From IMG/VR virus record IMGVR_UViG_3300034190_002620, positions 1 through 27,638 of that record: DNA of 27,638 bases; one strand, given 5' to 3'. Under the pieces are notes generated by a model that ran no database searches, was not told where the DNA came from, and saw only the letters and a program-made list of their open reading frames with translations. Numbering within the stretch: position 1 is the stretch's first letter; every line of letters starts with the position of its first letter. The stretch is from a virus. A program made the position numbers and the translations under genes. Below, piece by piece: positions 7,875-16,189 of this stretch.

Positions 7875-9800
7875 CTAGGCTCCTATGTCTACGACTTCAC
7901 ACACATCACCAGAGCAAGCAAAGCTCTGACTTGAATTTGTAGTGTCTTCCTTCTCATAATCTGTTAATAGGCTCCAGTTAATTTTTTCTGGCATAACAGA
8001 GGATAGAGTTTTATAGTCATGTTTAGATATTTCTTGATAAGGAGCTTGCTCATACACATGCTCCTCGAAGGGCAGAAAAGACACACCGCTCATTTCATCA
8101 AAGTGTTTATAAACAAAAGAGCCTACTTCAAACCACTCCTCTTTTCTGACGTTAATGGTAACACTTGGCTTATGTTCACACCAATGTCTTTGAAAGAGTA
8201 GCCATGTTTCTAACTGCTCGATTGCGGACATATCACTTGTTGTTATAGACCCTGCAGGAGATTTAATAGGAAAGCTAAACACAGTCGTTTGATCTGGTTT
8301 CTGTACACAAGGTTGATTAGGTATGCCTTGGTCTTTCATGAATTGTGTTAAGGGGTCTTTGTTGTCTCCTCTAACGGTTCTGATGTAGTGTCTGCTATAT
8401 CTTGCGTGGATACCAGAGGCACTGTCAACGAGTTGACTAACGGTTCCACTGGGTTTGACGCAGGTGATAGATGTACTTTGTGGTATGCCAAGGGTATCAG
8501 CAAGCTCAGAATTAGTACGAACAGCAGTTTCTCGTAAAGTGTCAAGAGTCTTATCCAATCCTTTATTCTGTGTTGTCAGAAGAGGGTTGTCCATTATCCC
8601 TGTGAGAGACACACCGAGCAATCGCTCTTCTTCTGTATTTCGTTGCCACACCTTTCGCAGGTAAGGGAACTTGATGTATGTAGACTGTACAGTTCCAAGT
8701 ACTGTAGCAAGTCTAACTTTCCTTTGTAAATCATCCACATTGTCTGTAGCTCTGACCACAACCTCCGTAAGGTTACAGAACTGATACGGCCTAAGTATAA
8801 TTTCGCTGCAGGGATTAGTTCCGAACTCGTGTTCAGGGTCACGCCTGCCATACTTCTTAGCTTGTTTCTTAGATGCTTCACGATTAAATATTCCCCTTTC
8901 TCCACTACCTGATTCAACAAGTGCCATCCATTCACGCAGGAAAGATAAACTGTCGGGCTTCTCTGAATAGGCAACAGAGTTGTTAGCCATAGATCTGTAA
9001 CCTTGCCTATAGATGTTTTTATCTGGTTCATCCCACCACTGTCCTGACTTAGCGTGTCTCATTCGATCATCTGACAGGTTAGATAAGCTAATCATTGCTG
9101 AACGTCTAACGCCACCAACAACGACAATCTCACCAACTTTACACATTAAATCGTGACACTCTATAGAAGATAGTCTGCGACCTTGTGCGCCTTTAAATGT
9201 AGTAATAGCAAACTCAAATAGCTTAACTAGGGGTGCAGGACCACTAGCTCTACCTCCAAAGACCTTTAACCTCGAACCTGCAGGGCGTACACGAGAGGTA
9301 TCCCACTTTGGTATCTCACCTGCCCACAGTAAAGCTAAGACCTGTCTGAAAGCCTTAGCCCAACCCTCTTTACTATCCTTAACAATAACTGTTGTTTCAC
9401 TGTCGAACAATTCAGGAACTTCAGGTAGCTGCTGTATAAACTGACGCTCAACACTAAACCCTACACCTGTACCACACAACAAGATAAACATAGCCTCGTC
9501 AAAAGACTTAGGGTCATCTACTGGTAGGTAGGAACAGTTATAACCTGCAGTGTTGTCTCTGTCTAAAGCCTCACCTGCAGTCATTAAGGCTCTCATGCTT
9601 GGCATAACCTCTAAGTTTAGTATGGCATCTTCTATCTGTTTAACATATGTATCATCGCCCAAGACAGGCTTTACAACATTGTTCATATATCTTTCTACAG
9701 TTTCTGTCCACGTTTCTCTACGTTGCTTGTCCTCTAACCAACGAGCATAGCGTGATGTATGAATGAAAGACTGGTAGTCTGTTGGTAATAAATTGCTCAT
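7875..9800 (-). CDS. nrdJ: Class II (adenosylcobalamin-dependent) ribonucleoside-triphosphate reductase
   Basis: 641 residues. The hallmark active-site residues of the monomeric RTPR group (Lactobacillus leichmannii type) are visible: Cys89 in YNCSYLPV, the NPCSEI loop (Asn329, Cys331, Glu333), Cys342 in YQFCNL, the FILLCGTGVGFSV segment, the CVKPSGTVSQLVDSASGIH phosphate-binding loop, and a C-terminal CSGDVC pair (Cys629, Cys634) that matches the CxxxxC re-reduction couple of RTPR. It converts ribonucleotides to deoxyribonucleotides without oxygen but needs host B12. It lies beside MazG and the replication genes. Its start overlaps the MazG stop by four bases. Confidence 0.95.
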   Translation of the reverse strand: MSNLLPTDYQSFIHTSRYARWLEDKQRRETWTETVERYMNNVVKPVLGDDTYVKQIEDAILNLEVMPSMRALMTAGEALDRDNTAGYNCSYLPVDDPKSFDEAMFILLCGTGVGFSVERQFIQQLPEVPELFDSETTVIVKDSKEGWAKAFRQVLALLWAGEIPKWDTSRVRPAGSRLKVFGGRASGPAPLVKLFEFAITTFKGAQGRRLSSIECHDLMCKVGEIVVVGGVRRSAMISLSNLSDDRMRHAKSGQWWDEPDKNIYRQGYRSMANNSVAYSEKPDSLSFLREWMALVESGSGERGIFNREASKKQAKKYGRRDPEHEFGTNPCSEIILRPYQFCNLTEVVVRATDNVDDLQRKVRLATVLGTVQSTYIKFPYLRKVWQRNTEEERLLGVSLTGIMDNPLLTTQNKGLDKTLDTLRETAVRTNSELADTLGIPQSTSITCVKPSGTVSQLVDSASGIHARYSRHYIRTVRGDNKDPLTQFMKDQGIPNQPCVQKPDQTTVFSFPIKSPAGSITTSDMSAIEQLETWLLFQRHWCEHKPSVTINVRKEEWFEVGSFVYKHFDEMSGVSFLPFEEHVYEQAPYQEISKHDYKTLSSVMPEKINWSLLTDYEKEDTTNSSQSFACSGDVCEVVDIGA

Positions 9801-10144
9801 CGATTATCTCCTGACCCTTGTAACTTCCCTCTTTGTTTTCTGTCGTTTAGCTTTAGCATGTTAAGATCTAAAACCTTCCTTAAATCCCCATTGTGGAGGT
9901 TAGCTAAAGCTGTGATATAAAATAAAACATCGCCTAACTCTAAGAGTATCTCATTGTCACTATAACGAGTTCCGTCCCTTACTAGCTTCTTTACCTTTTC
10001 AGCTACCTCTCCTGCTTCGCCAACCAAACCAAAGGTGTTCTCATATAATCTGGCCTCACCTTTTGTTAACATTAGATCTTCTACAAAATTTGAGTAGCTT
10101 TCTAGATCTTCTTGCATATCTCTTATGTCATCTGCGTTTATCAT
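9797..10144 (-). CDS. mazG: MazG-like nucleoside-triphosphate pyrophosphohydrolase
   Basis: 115 residues. All-alpha MazG core: GLVGEAGEVAEKVKKLVRDG supplies the first ExxE metal site, and LLELGDVLFYITALANL the second helix with its Glu and Asp. Family members hydrolyse (d)NTPs or ppGpp-like nucleotides; in marine phages they are thought to shift nucleotide pools or stringent signalling during infection. Single-domain length is normal. ATGA overlaps on both sides tie it to RNR downstream and the methyltransferase upstream. Confidence 0.9.
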   Translation of the reverse strand: MINADDIRDMQEDLESYSNFVEDLMLTKGEARLYENTFGLVGEAGEVAEKVKKLVRDGTRYSDNEILLELGDVLFYITALANLHNGDLRKVLDLNMLKLNDRKQRGKLQGSGDNR

Positions 10145-10692
10145 TTTATATCCTCTATAACCCTTCCGTAAAACTCCGTTGGACCTTTGTGTTTTATGTC
10201 AAACAAGTACCAACAACAATTATCCTTTCCTACACCCTTACTTCCTTCTATCCACTTAACTCTGCCTACACTTACAACTTTCTTGCAATATGTCATTAGT
10301 ATAGCGGACTGCTTAGTGTGCATCCAATCGGCATCAAATAGTAACCAAGTCTTACAAGTCCTCATAAATTTTTCTATCATGACATGTAACAAGCTTCTGT
10401 CCCAAGGTGGATTAGTTATAATATAGGTTTCAGGGTCGTACTGATCAACCTCTAGTTGTAAAGCGTTTGCTTTATAAATGTCGCTTCTTCTAGGGTCTAT
10501 GTCAGAGGCTATCAGTAATTGAGCAGACCCACCAGTTAGCTCTGTTAAATGATCGATCAACCTACCATCACCTGCACAAGGTTCTATATACTCGAAGGTA
10601 TAAGGTAAGTGAGGTATTAGAGGCTCTAAAGCGGTTATAGGTGTAGGATAAAAATCTCTAGGGACCCTCTGATAGTTACTCCTTTTACCCAT
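10141..10692 (-). CDS. DNA adenine-N6 methyltransferase-like protein
   Basis: 183 residues with three methyltransferase landmarks: FYPTP near the N-terminus, YIEPCAGDGRLIDHL as the SAM-binding motif I (about 35-49), and ITNPPW (92-97) as catalytic motif IV. These fit a gamma-type amino-methyltransferase acting on adenine (or cytosine N4) in DNA. There is no restriction enzyme partner nearby, so a solitary protective or regulatory role is likely. The protein is short for a complete DNA methyltransferase and shows no obvious target-recognition domain, so substrate is uncertain. Confidence 0.8.
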   Translation of the reverse strand: MGKRSNYQRVPRDFYPTPITALEPLIPHLPYTFEYIEPCAGDGRLIDHLTELTGGSAQLLIASDIDPRRSDIYKANALQLEVDQYDPETYIITNPPWDRSLLHVMIEKFMRTCKTWLLFDADWMHTKQSAILMTYCKKVVSVGRVKWIEGSKGVGKDNCCWYLFDIKHKGPTEFYGRVIEDIK

Positions 10693-10925
10693 TACGCATC
10701 GTACCAGTTAGAAACGTCTGCTGACATAACTATAGGGTCTATACGTTTGTGGAAGTGTCTCACTACGTCATAAGCTTCGTTAAAAGTATCGAAGGGTATG
10801 TCTTGAGGATCTTTAATTACAGCCCCTCCTTCTTCTATTTTACAAGTCAGCCAAACGTTATTGTCTTGATCTTCCCAAGGGCCATTGCAAACGCCCCATA
10901 TTTTAAACAATTCTACGTTAGTCAT
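10692..10925 (-). CDS. Small protein of unknown function
   Basis: 77 residues, soluble and acidic; begins MTNVELFKIWGVCNG and has GGAVIKDPQDIPFDTFNEAY in the middle. No recognised family. It shares ATGA-type overlaps with the upstream nuclease gene and abuts the methyltransferase gene, so it is clearly translated as part of the operon. Confidence 0.6.
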   Translation of the reverse strand: MTNVELFKIWGVCNGPWEDQDNNVWLTCKIEEGGAVIKDPQDIPFDTFNEAYDVVRHFHKRIDPIVMSADVSNWYDA

Positions 10926-11269
10926 CTCTTACCTCTCTTTTTTATGAGATTTAGATAATCATTCATAGGAACCATTACAAGCCATTCTTTACGGTCACCC
11001 CTGAAAAAAACGACAGGGTCGTATTGACCCTGCCTAGCTTGGTCCATCCAGTCATAAACTGTTTGCAGATTTTTTCTTCTCTTAACCTCAATAGAAAGAG
11101 GTAACAGTTTTCTGGCTTTGGGACTTAGTTGTATGTCCTCTCCATTTTGACCCATAGCTGTTGACCTAACATCATCTGCCTCTAGGTTAGAGAAGAGCTT
11201 TAGTATGGCATCCCTAACTTCTTGTTGTCCTAATCTCCCTTTTGCTTTACTTGAACTGGGGGTTCCCAT
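10922..11269 (-). CDS. PD-(D/E)XK-type endonuclease (Holliday-junction resolvase-like)
   Basis: 115 residues. The order SKAKGRLGQQEVRDAIL (Glu17), then GQNGEDIQLSPKAR (Asp45), then LPLSIEVKRRK (Glu61, Lys63) is the small PD-(D/E)XK nuclease pattern found in many phages, often annotated as a resolvase or a nuclease of recombination. It would cut branched or damaged DNA. Its start lies inside the end of the exonuclease gene (40-base overlap), matching a joint role in DNA degradation and recombination with that enzyme. Confidence 0.75.
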   Translation of the reverse strand: MGTPSSSKAKGRLGQQEVRDAILKLFSNLEADDVRSTAMGQNGEDIQLSPKARKLLPLSIEVKRRKNLQTVYDWMDQARQGQYDPVVFFRGDRKEWLVMVPMNDYLNLIKKRGKR

Positions 11270-11949
11270 ATTTCTTCATCCTTTCTTCTCAGCCATAGTA
11301 ACCTTGCGTTTTCTATAACCCTATCTGCATCACCTTCATAAGCCTTAAGACAAGCGTCCCATAACTCTTTTTCAGTTTTGCAGGTATCTAACATTTTCAT
11401 TGCAGTTATAGGTCCAACCTTATTCAAACCTATTATGTTGTCTGCACTGTCCCCCGATAGAATTTGAGAGTAGAAATACTTTAGACCTTCAAAGTCAGAT
11501 ACTGTTTTCTTGGTTCCCTTAGTTATATTAAAGTGATGACAGGCCAATTGAAGCATGTCTTTGTCTATTGATGCAACAACACAAGATGGTCCATGTGTGG
11601 TCACTGCTTTTCCGATAAGATCGTCAGCCTCTTCATTGTCGCTAACTTCAGCACCATAGTTATTTATTAAATGGCCTCTTGTTAACTGTAAGTATCTTGG
11701 CTTTTCTCTCTTTGCTCGATTGCCCTTATAGATCGCTGTTTTGGCTATATCATATCTGAAGTTCCCCTTGCCAGTTAGATAAACTTCATAATCTTTTTTA
11801 CTGGCAAAGGGTCCTATTGTGGCTTCTAGTATGTAGTATACTAAACTATCAGTTTTTATTATAGCTTCTTGTTCTGGATAATCTTCTGAGGCAAAGGCTG
11901 CTCGATAGGCTACTATATCACCATCGATAATCACTTTGCTATATGCCAC
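11230..11949 (-). CDS. 5'-3' exonuclease (T7 gp6 / FEN-like)
   Basis: 239 residues. Acidic metal-site motifs of the 5' nuclease family occur in order: VIIDGDIVAYRAAF at the N-terminus, DNEEADDLIGKAV, VVASIDKDMLQLA, and a helix-3-turn-helix with SGDSADNIIGLNKVGPITA. These bind two metal ions and double-stranded DNA. In T7-like replication systems this enzyme removes RNA primers and degrades host DNA. Length is normal for phage members. The gene ends in the nuclease gene and starts next to a small gene, in a replication operon with polymerase and primase-helicase. Confidence 0.9.
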   Translation of the reverse strand: MAYSKVIIDGDIVAYRAAFASEDYPEQEAIIKTDSLVYYILEATIGPFASKKDYEVYLTGKGNFRYDIAKTAIYKGNRAKREKPRYLQLTRGHLINNYGAEVSDNEEADDLIGKAVTTHGPSCVVASIDKDMLQLACHHFNITKGTKKTVSDFEGLKYFYSQILSGDSADNIIGLNKVGPITAMKMLDTCKTEKELWDACLKAYEGDADRVIENARLLWLRRKDEEIWEPPVQVKQKGD

Positions 11950-12149
11950 TAGAAGTCACTCCAGACCATCTCTCCATCGTCTCTCTCTACAGCTACGGCT
12001 TTAGTGTATGTATAGCCTACGCCATTTAGAAATTCGCTGAACAACCACAAGACATCGTTTATACTTTCAACATCCTCCCTTTCAAAAGAAGTCTTACCTG
12101 TAAAACCATCGTCTTTTGATTCTGATTCTGCAATGATCTGGATTTTCAT
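11949..12149 (-). CDS. Small acidic protein of unknown function
   Basis: 66 residues from ATG 12149, chosen because this ATG follows directly on the stop of the upstream gene (TAA, one base, ATG). An earlier in-frame start at 12176 would overlap that gene with an unlikely sequence. It begins MKIQIIAESESKDDGF and is rich in Glu and Asp. No family recognised. Its position between the SSB candidate and the exonuclease suggests a replication accessory role. Confidence 0.6.
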   Translation of the reverse strand: MKIQIIAESESKDDGFTGKTSFEREDVESINDVLWLFSEFLNGVGYTYTKAVAVERDDGEMVWSDF

Positions 12150-12150
12150 T

Positions 12151-12705
12151 TTATCCGACCATAAACAGTTTATCATCGTCCGAGATAGTGTTATCTCTTT
12201 GATAGGTCACAAGATCTGTAACAGCTACGCCTAATAGTCTGATGCCTGCTCCATTGGAGTAAGTCTCAAACTGAACCTTAGCTTTTGTTCCGTTACCAAG
12301 TTCACCATCTGAGCCTAACTTCCAAGCCCCTTTGTTCTCACCGTTTAACAGGTTAACAACAACTGGTGGTCCACCTAGGTTGTAGCCTTGCTCTTTTGTA
12401 ACAGGGTGTGTCCAGTCTTCACGAATATCGTCAGTAAAAGGTCTACGCATACGCATAAACTTCCCTATCCCATATTCAGGCTTACCTTCTAGTATCCTGT
12501 CATTATTCATAGGTTTCGGGTCGAGGCCATCAGACAACAACTTATCAATTTGAGACTGATCAGTAAAGTAAGCGTTGACTGCAAACTGTCCACCCTTCTT
12601 ATGAATTTCTTGAGCGGCACGAGGGCCATCGGGGTTTCCCATGTCTGCATTTTCAGGGAAAACTTTAGCGTACTCAAGAACCATATCTAATGTGTATCTA
12701 GCCAT
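12151..12705 (-). CDS. Single-stranded DNA-binding protein candidate (gp2.5-like role)
   Basis: 184 residues. The protein is mainly beta-like with many aromatic residues. It ends in an acidic C-terminus followed by a short hydrophobic tip (SDDDKLFMVG), the feature by which phage SSBs contact polymerase and helicase. It is the first gene after a conserved promoter and has a strong AGAAGGAG site about eight bases before its ATG, fitting a highly expressed protein. It lies directly downstream of the DNA polymerase. No OB-fold motif can be proven by eye, so the function is inferred from the tail, the context and the strong ribosome-binding site. Confidence 0.6.
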   Translation of the reverse strand: MARYTLDMVLEYAKVFPENADMGNPDGPRAAQEIHKKGGQFAVNAYFTDQSQIDKLLSDGLDPKPMNNDRILEGKPEYGIGKFMRMRRPFTDDIREDWTHPVTKEQGYNLGGPPVVVNLLNGENKGAWKLGSDGELGNGTKAKVQFETYSNGAGIRLLGVAVTDLVTYQRDNTISDDDKLFMVG

Positions 12706-12731
12706 TTTGAAATCTCCTTCTAGAGTTGGTA

Positions 12732-12767
12732 GGTATATATACAGGCTTTTTTCGGGGTTTCAAACAT
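12732..12767 (-). promoter_or_regulatory. Conserved bipartite promoter motif, copy A
   Basis: On the minus strand: GTTTGAAAC (12765-12757), ten bases, then GCCTGTATATATAC, 16 bases from TTGAAA to TATATA. It matches copies B and C exactly in spacing. It lies in the 66-base gap between polymerase and SSB candidate, facing the SSB gene, with the -10-like part about 30 bases before the start codon. Confidence 0.75.
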
Positions 12768-12771
12768 ACAA

Positions 12772-14604
12772 TTAGTGAATTTCTGCATAATTATTTCCAA
12801 ACTGTGCATCTATCCCTAAATCTACGTTTAATTTCAACTTTTTATTAAGTTTACATATCGCTCCTTCCATTTTCTTTTTTGTTTCTTGTTCCTCACCTTG
12901 CTCAACAAGAGCAATGATCTCATCGTGAAACTGGCCTATCGTTTTAATTCCGTTGTGCCTACAGATGGCAACCCAATTATCAAAACAGTAAACTCCAGTT
13001 CCTTGATTTAAAGTGCTAAACCTATCCTTATCTGACCTTAAAGAATACCAGAATTTAGAAACTGGGTTCTGTACCCACATGCCACCAAGGACTTCCCTTA
13101 CCGATAGGGTGCTTGCCACTTTATCTATAGACCAATTACGAGACCAGAAAGCACCTAAAAGCTTTTGTGCATCACTCTTAGACATACCAGTTTCTCTCGC
13201 TAATTTCGCTGCGCCCACCCCATAGGTTGCGGAGTAGTTAACAACTTTGTAATTCTTACGGAGGGACTTCAAAGATCTCTCTCCGCTATTGTGCTTATCT
13301 ATATCAGACTGAGTTATAACCCCTGCATGTTTAGCCAAATCAAGATGGGGATCAAATCCAGGTTTTGACATTTCTGCAACATAGTCGGGATCTAAAGGCT
13401 TCATGTAGTGCCTTTTTGTTGTGTCCTCTAAGGAGGTCATGTCAGCGCCACAGAGAGTGTGTCCCTCTGGTGAAGTAAGGCAGCTTCTTATCTCAGCACC
13501 ATAGGGCCTGTCTACTGATGGTAAATTGACCAGTGGTTTGGCGTGTTTAAACCGTAATGTATTTGTAAGACCTGCGACAGTGGCCTGAACATAACCACCT
13601 CTTTCGTGGGATAACATTGCCTTGAGTATACCAATTCTATGAGTAAGTACAGACAGACCGTCAAGAAGAGAAATACTAGACTCTTTTTCAGATAGTTCCA
13701 AAACGCTTGCACAGAGTTCACCGTCCTTTCTTATTTGTTCTATCTTTCTTTCATTACCATCGTCCTCACGTTTGAATTTATAGGTACGAGGCTTCCAACC
13801 TAAACTATACAGCCAGTCTTTCACTTGATCGTTAGAGTTAGGGTTACCCTGTTCCTCTCCTACTTTAACAGTCAGAGACTGTACACTTTCTGGCATCTTG
13901 TGCTGCTTACAAAGCTCTATCCAACGCTCTCCATGACTGGATAAACTCTTATCCCTCTTGTACATGACTTTAGGTCTTGTCCTAAGTGCGGTCAAAATCC
14001 TAGGTGGCATAGCTTTAGCTAGAGCTATTGTCTTTTGCTCCTTTAGATCTTCCCATTCAGACAGAAACTTACTGGCTTTTGGTACGTCTAATTTCCACTG
14101 GAGGGCCTCCTGCTCTGCAGCACACTCTAGCTTAAACGTAAGGTAATCGATTAACCTCTTTTTCTCTTCAGGGTTAGAGTAAAGCTTATCTAACTTAAAG
14201 TTTAAGTCTCTCCATAGCCTAGCGTTTATCTTTACGTCTTCGTTACACCGATGTGCATACTCTTCCTTAGTTAAGCTCTGCCAGTCATCGATCTTTGGTT
14301 TAGGTACACCATACTCTTCTCCATAGCCCTCTAAGCCATGCCTGTTCCTTTGATGATGTACATACCAAGATAAAGGTAGGGTATCTATCAACCTAGCTGT
14401 AACTTTTATACCAAGCACATTTTCCACTGCAGGGATATCAAATCTAATGATGTTATGTCCAACAAGTTCTTTTGCTTCCGTAAAGAAAATACGCATGGCT
14501 TCATAGTCGTGCGTATGCTGAACATTGCCATTGTTATCTAACCAAGACACAACATGAATTTTTGTACTGTTTAAGCCATCTGTCTCTATGTCGAAAACTG
14601 TCAT
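12772..14604 (-). CDS. polA: Family A DNA polymerase with 3'-5' exonuclease domain
   Basis: 610 residues. The exonuclease domain shows MTVFDIETDG (Asp5, Glu7), VGHNIIRFDIP (Asp56) and CNEDVKINARL (Asp123). The polymerase domain shows motif A GADMTSLED (Asp388, Glu393), motif B LRKNYKVVNYSATYG (Arg449, Lys453, Tyr457, Tyr461-Gly462) and motif C GQFHDEI (His560-Asp561-Glu562). The residue equivalent to E. coli Phe762 is Tyr457, as in T7 polymerase; a Tyr here is linked to fast synthesis and acceptance of dideoxynucleotides. There is no 5' nuclease domain; that activity is encoded separately at 11230-11949. The start overlaps the primase-helicase stop by four bases. Confidence 0.96.
   Translation of the reverse strand: MTVFDIETDGLNSTKIHVVSWLDNNGNVQHTHDYEAMRIFFTEAKELVGHNIIRFDIPAVENVLGIKVTARLIDTLPLSWYVHHQRNRHGLEGYGEEYGVPKPKIDDWQSLTKEEYAHRCNEDVKINARLWRDLNFKLDKLYSNPEEKKRLIDYLTFKLECAAEQEALQWKLDVPKASKFLSEWEDLKEQKTIALAKAMPPRILTALRTRPKVMYKRDKSLSSHGERWIELCKQHKMPESVQSLTVKVGEEQGNPNSNDQVKDWLYSLGWKPRTYKFKREDDGNERKIEQIRKDGELCASVLELSEKESSISLLDGLSVLTHRIGILKAMLSHERGGYVQATVAGLTNTLRFKHAKPLVNLPSVDRPYGAEIRSCLTSPEGHTLCGADMTSLEDTTKRHYMKPLDPDYVAEMSKPGFDPHLDLAKHAGVITQSDIDKHNSGERSLKSLRKNYKVVNYSATYGVGAAKLARETGMSKSDAQKLLGAFWSRNWSIDKVASTLSVREVLGGMWVQNPVSKFWYSLRSDKDRFSTLNQGTGVYCFDNWVAICRHNGIKTIGQFHDEIIALVEQGEEQETKKKMEGAICKLNKKLKLNVDLGIDAQFGNNYAEIH
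14091..14107. repeat. ATTTCCACTG-family repeat inside the polymerase gene
   Basis: ATTTCCACTGGAGGGCC, differing from the consensus only near its end. It is read in the polymerase frame as ...ALQWK..., a different frame from the copies at 15942 and 16425. A weaker relative, TTTCCACTGCAGGG, lies at 14421-14434. Confidence 0.45.
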
Positions 14605-16106
14605 AACACCTCCTTAAGCGTAAAGCTATCTGAGTTAAACTTCATCTTACCTGCTCTACCTTCCTCACTGCAAGGTCGGTTCTTTTGTACGCTAATGTAT
14701 GTTGTATTGCGCTCGTCATAATCTTCTGACTCTTTGTCACGCTGCAGGTCTATGATAACGGATGCACGTTGTCCTATCATCTTACAATACTTAGGGTCAC
14801 CATTTTCATTTGTATGTGCAATCGTAACTATCCCTACATTTAGTTCTGCTGCAAGTTTCGACAATCTTATAGATAAATCAGCAAGCATAGCTTCTTTGCT
14901 TTCCTCAGATGTGCCAACAACAACATCTTGGATAGGTTCAAAGAAAACAAACTTACAGTCACAAGCTTGACTGAAAAACCGTATCTGATCGCAAAGTTCA
15001 TCTGCGCCTTGACCATCAGGTAAATAGAACTGATAAAAGTTTTCATCTTTGGTTAACTCAGAGATAGACTCTACAACATCGTCTTCAGCTTGTTTTTGTT
15101 CTATGAGATCCCTTCGGGTAAGGTTGTCATTCCTATGATAGGAAACTAAACCTAGTAAGCTTCTTAGCTTTGTCTCTTCTAAGTGCCAAGCTGCAATCGG
15201 TATGTCCCTCTGTAACATGTTGTATTCTAGATACCTCATAATCTCTGTCTTACCTATACCAGTCGGAGCCTTTATAACTGTAAAGTGTCCCTGCATTAAA
15301 CCTAAAATCTTGTCATCTAAAGCTTGTATGCCTGTTGGTACATACTGATGTTCTGGTGTGTCGTGATACAAAGTTAAGAATTGTTCTGTACTGTTAAGGA
15401 CATTCTCTGGTGTGTGCTTTTGTGGTTTAAACCAAGCTGACTTAAATTCCTGGATTGCGTCACGCTGCAAGAAATCATTCGCATCTTTATACTTGTCGTG
15501 AGGTACACGGTACACCTTGTTTGGGAACAGCCTAGCAACACGGTCAGCTACAGCATTGCCTGCATCATCGTTATCTACAGACAACACGATACGTTCAAAA
15601 CTGTTTAACCAGTCAGAGCAGTTCTCCCATAATTTCTTCGAGGGGGTCGCTGATGGTAGCGACACAACAGGATTGATGTACTGGCTCTTAAGCATTTGAG
15701 CGACAGACAATGCGTCTAGCTCACCTTCGGTTATTGTTACTGTCTTAGAGCAGCCTGCAGTGTAAAGGTTCATACCGAACAATTCATCACCTCGAAAGCC
15801 TTCTTTGGTGTAGAACTTCTTATCAGATATACAACGAACCTTAACACCACCTGAAGGATAAATATATTCTTGTTTATCTCCGTAAGTTAGTACGTTGTAG
15901 TCTTTCATAGTTTGTTGATTTATCCCTCGCATGGCCTCATAATTTCCACTGGAGGGGTCAGGTTTTCTTATCTCCACTATTTTCTCCGAGCTTAGTTTGC
16001 CCTTCGCTTGGCACGAGTGGCAATAGTAAACATTCTTTTCCTCATTGTAACTGTAGCAATCCTTGTGACCACAGTGAGGACATTCTTGATGTGTTATTTC
16101 TACCAT
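14601..16106 (-). CDS. Bifunctional primase-helicase (T7 gp4-like)
   Basis: 501 residues. A zinc ribbon (Cys9, Cys12, Cys29, Cys32), Toprim motifs (TEGELDALSV, Glu127; LSVDNDDAG, Asp178-Asp180) and a DnaB-type RecA helicase core follow in order. The helicase has a Walker A variant KAPTGIGKTE (about 279-288), AAWHLEET, VFFEPIQDV as motif II, and GIVTIAHTN. It unwinds the fork and makes primers for the polymerase encoded directly downstream. Residues DPSSGN near position 50 are encoded by one copy of the ATTTCCACTG repeat (15942-15958). Its leader carries promoter copy B and an inverted repeat. Confidence 0.95.
   Translation of the reverse strand: MVEITHQECPHCGHKDCYSYNEEKNVYYCHSCQAKGKLSSEKIVEIRKPDPSSGNYEAMRGINQQTMKDYNVLTYGDKQEYIYPSGGVKVRCISDKKFYTKEGFRGDELFGMNLYTAGCSKTVTITEGELDALSVAQMLKSQYINPVVSLPSATPSKKLWENCSDWLNSFERIVLSVDNDDAGNAVADRVARLFPNKVYRVPHDKYKDANDFLQRDAIQEFKSAWFKPQKHTPENVLNSTEQFLTLYHDTPEHQYVPTGIQALDDKILGLMQGHFTVIKAPTGIGKTEIMRYLEYNMLQRDIPIAAWHLEETKLRSLLGLVSYHRNDNLTRRDLIEQKQAEDDVVESISELTKDENFYQFYLPDGQGADELCDQIRFFSQACDCKFVFFEPIQDVVVGTSEESKEAMLADLSIRLSKLAAELNVGIVTIAHTNENGDPKYCKMIGQRASVIIDLQRDKESEDYDERNTTYISVQKNRPCSEEGRAGKMKFNSDSFTLKEVL
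15942..15958. repeat. ATTTCCACTG-family repeat inside the primase-helicase gene
   Basis: ATTTCCACTGGAGGGGT, encoding DPSSGN on the minus strand. It is one of about seven good copies between 14.1 and 19.4 kb. Confidence 0.55.
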
Positions 16107-16113
16107 AGTTTCC

Positions 16114-16138
16114 TACTTAAGTTTATTATAATTAAGTA
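16114..16138. repeat. Inverted repeat in the primase-helicase leader
   Basis: TACTTAA (16114-16120), 11 bases, TTAAGTA (16132-16138). It lies between promoter copy B and the primase-helicase start codon, starting about 15 bases after the -10-like element. The sequence ACTTAAGT (16115-16122) also recurs after promoter copy C. Confidence 0.55.
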
Positions 16139-16151
16139 TGAATAATACTAA

Positions 16152-16189
16152 CGTATATACATACAGGCTTTATAAAAAGTTTCAAACAT
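16152..16189 (-). promoter_or_regulatory. Conserved bipartite promoter motif, copy B
   Basis: On the minus strand GTTTGAAAC (16187-16179), ten bases, GCCTGTATGTATATACG. It starts two bases after the stop codon of the sigma-like gene and faces the primase-helicase gene. Element identity and spacing match copies A and C; the TA-rich part is shifted by a short insertion of a further TATG unit. Confidence 0.72.

Noticed and set aside
7457-7942. 161-residue plus-strand frame
   Set aside because: It is antisense to two coupled operon genes, rich in Phe, Cys and Ser as expected of a shadow frame, and without a ribosome-binding site.
8441-8460. TTCCACTGGG sequence resembling the dispersed repeat
   Set aside because: It encodes the conserved KPSGTV loop of RNR and lacks the rest of the repeat.
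8348-9031. Minus-strand frames of 65 and 145 residues inside the RNR gene
   Set aside because: They lie in other frames of a fully intact RNR with all active-site residues.
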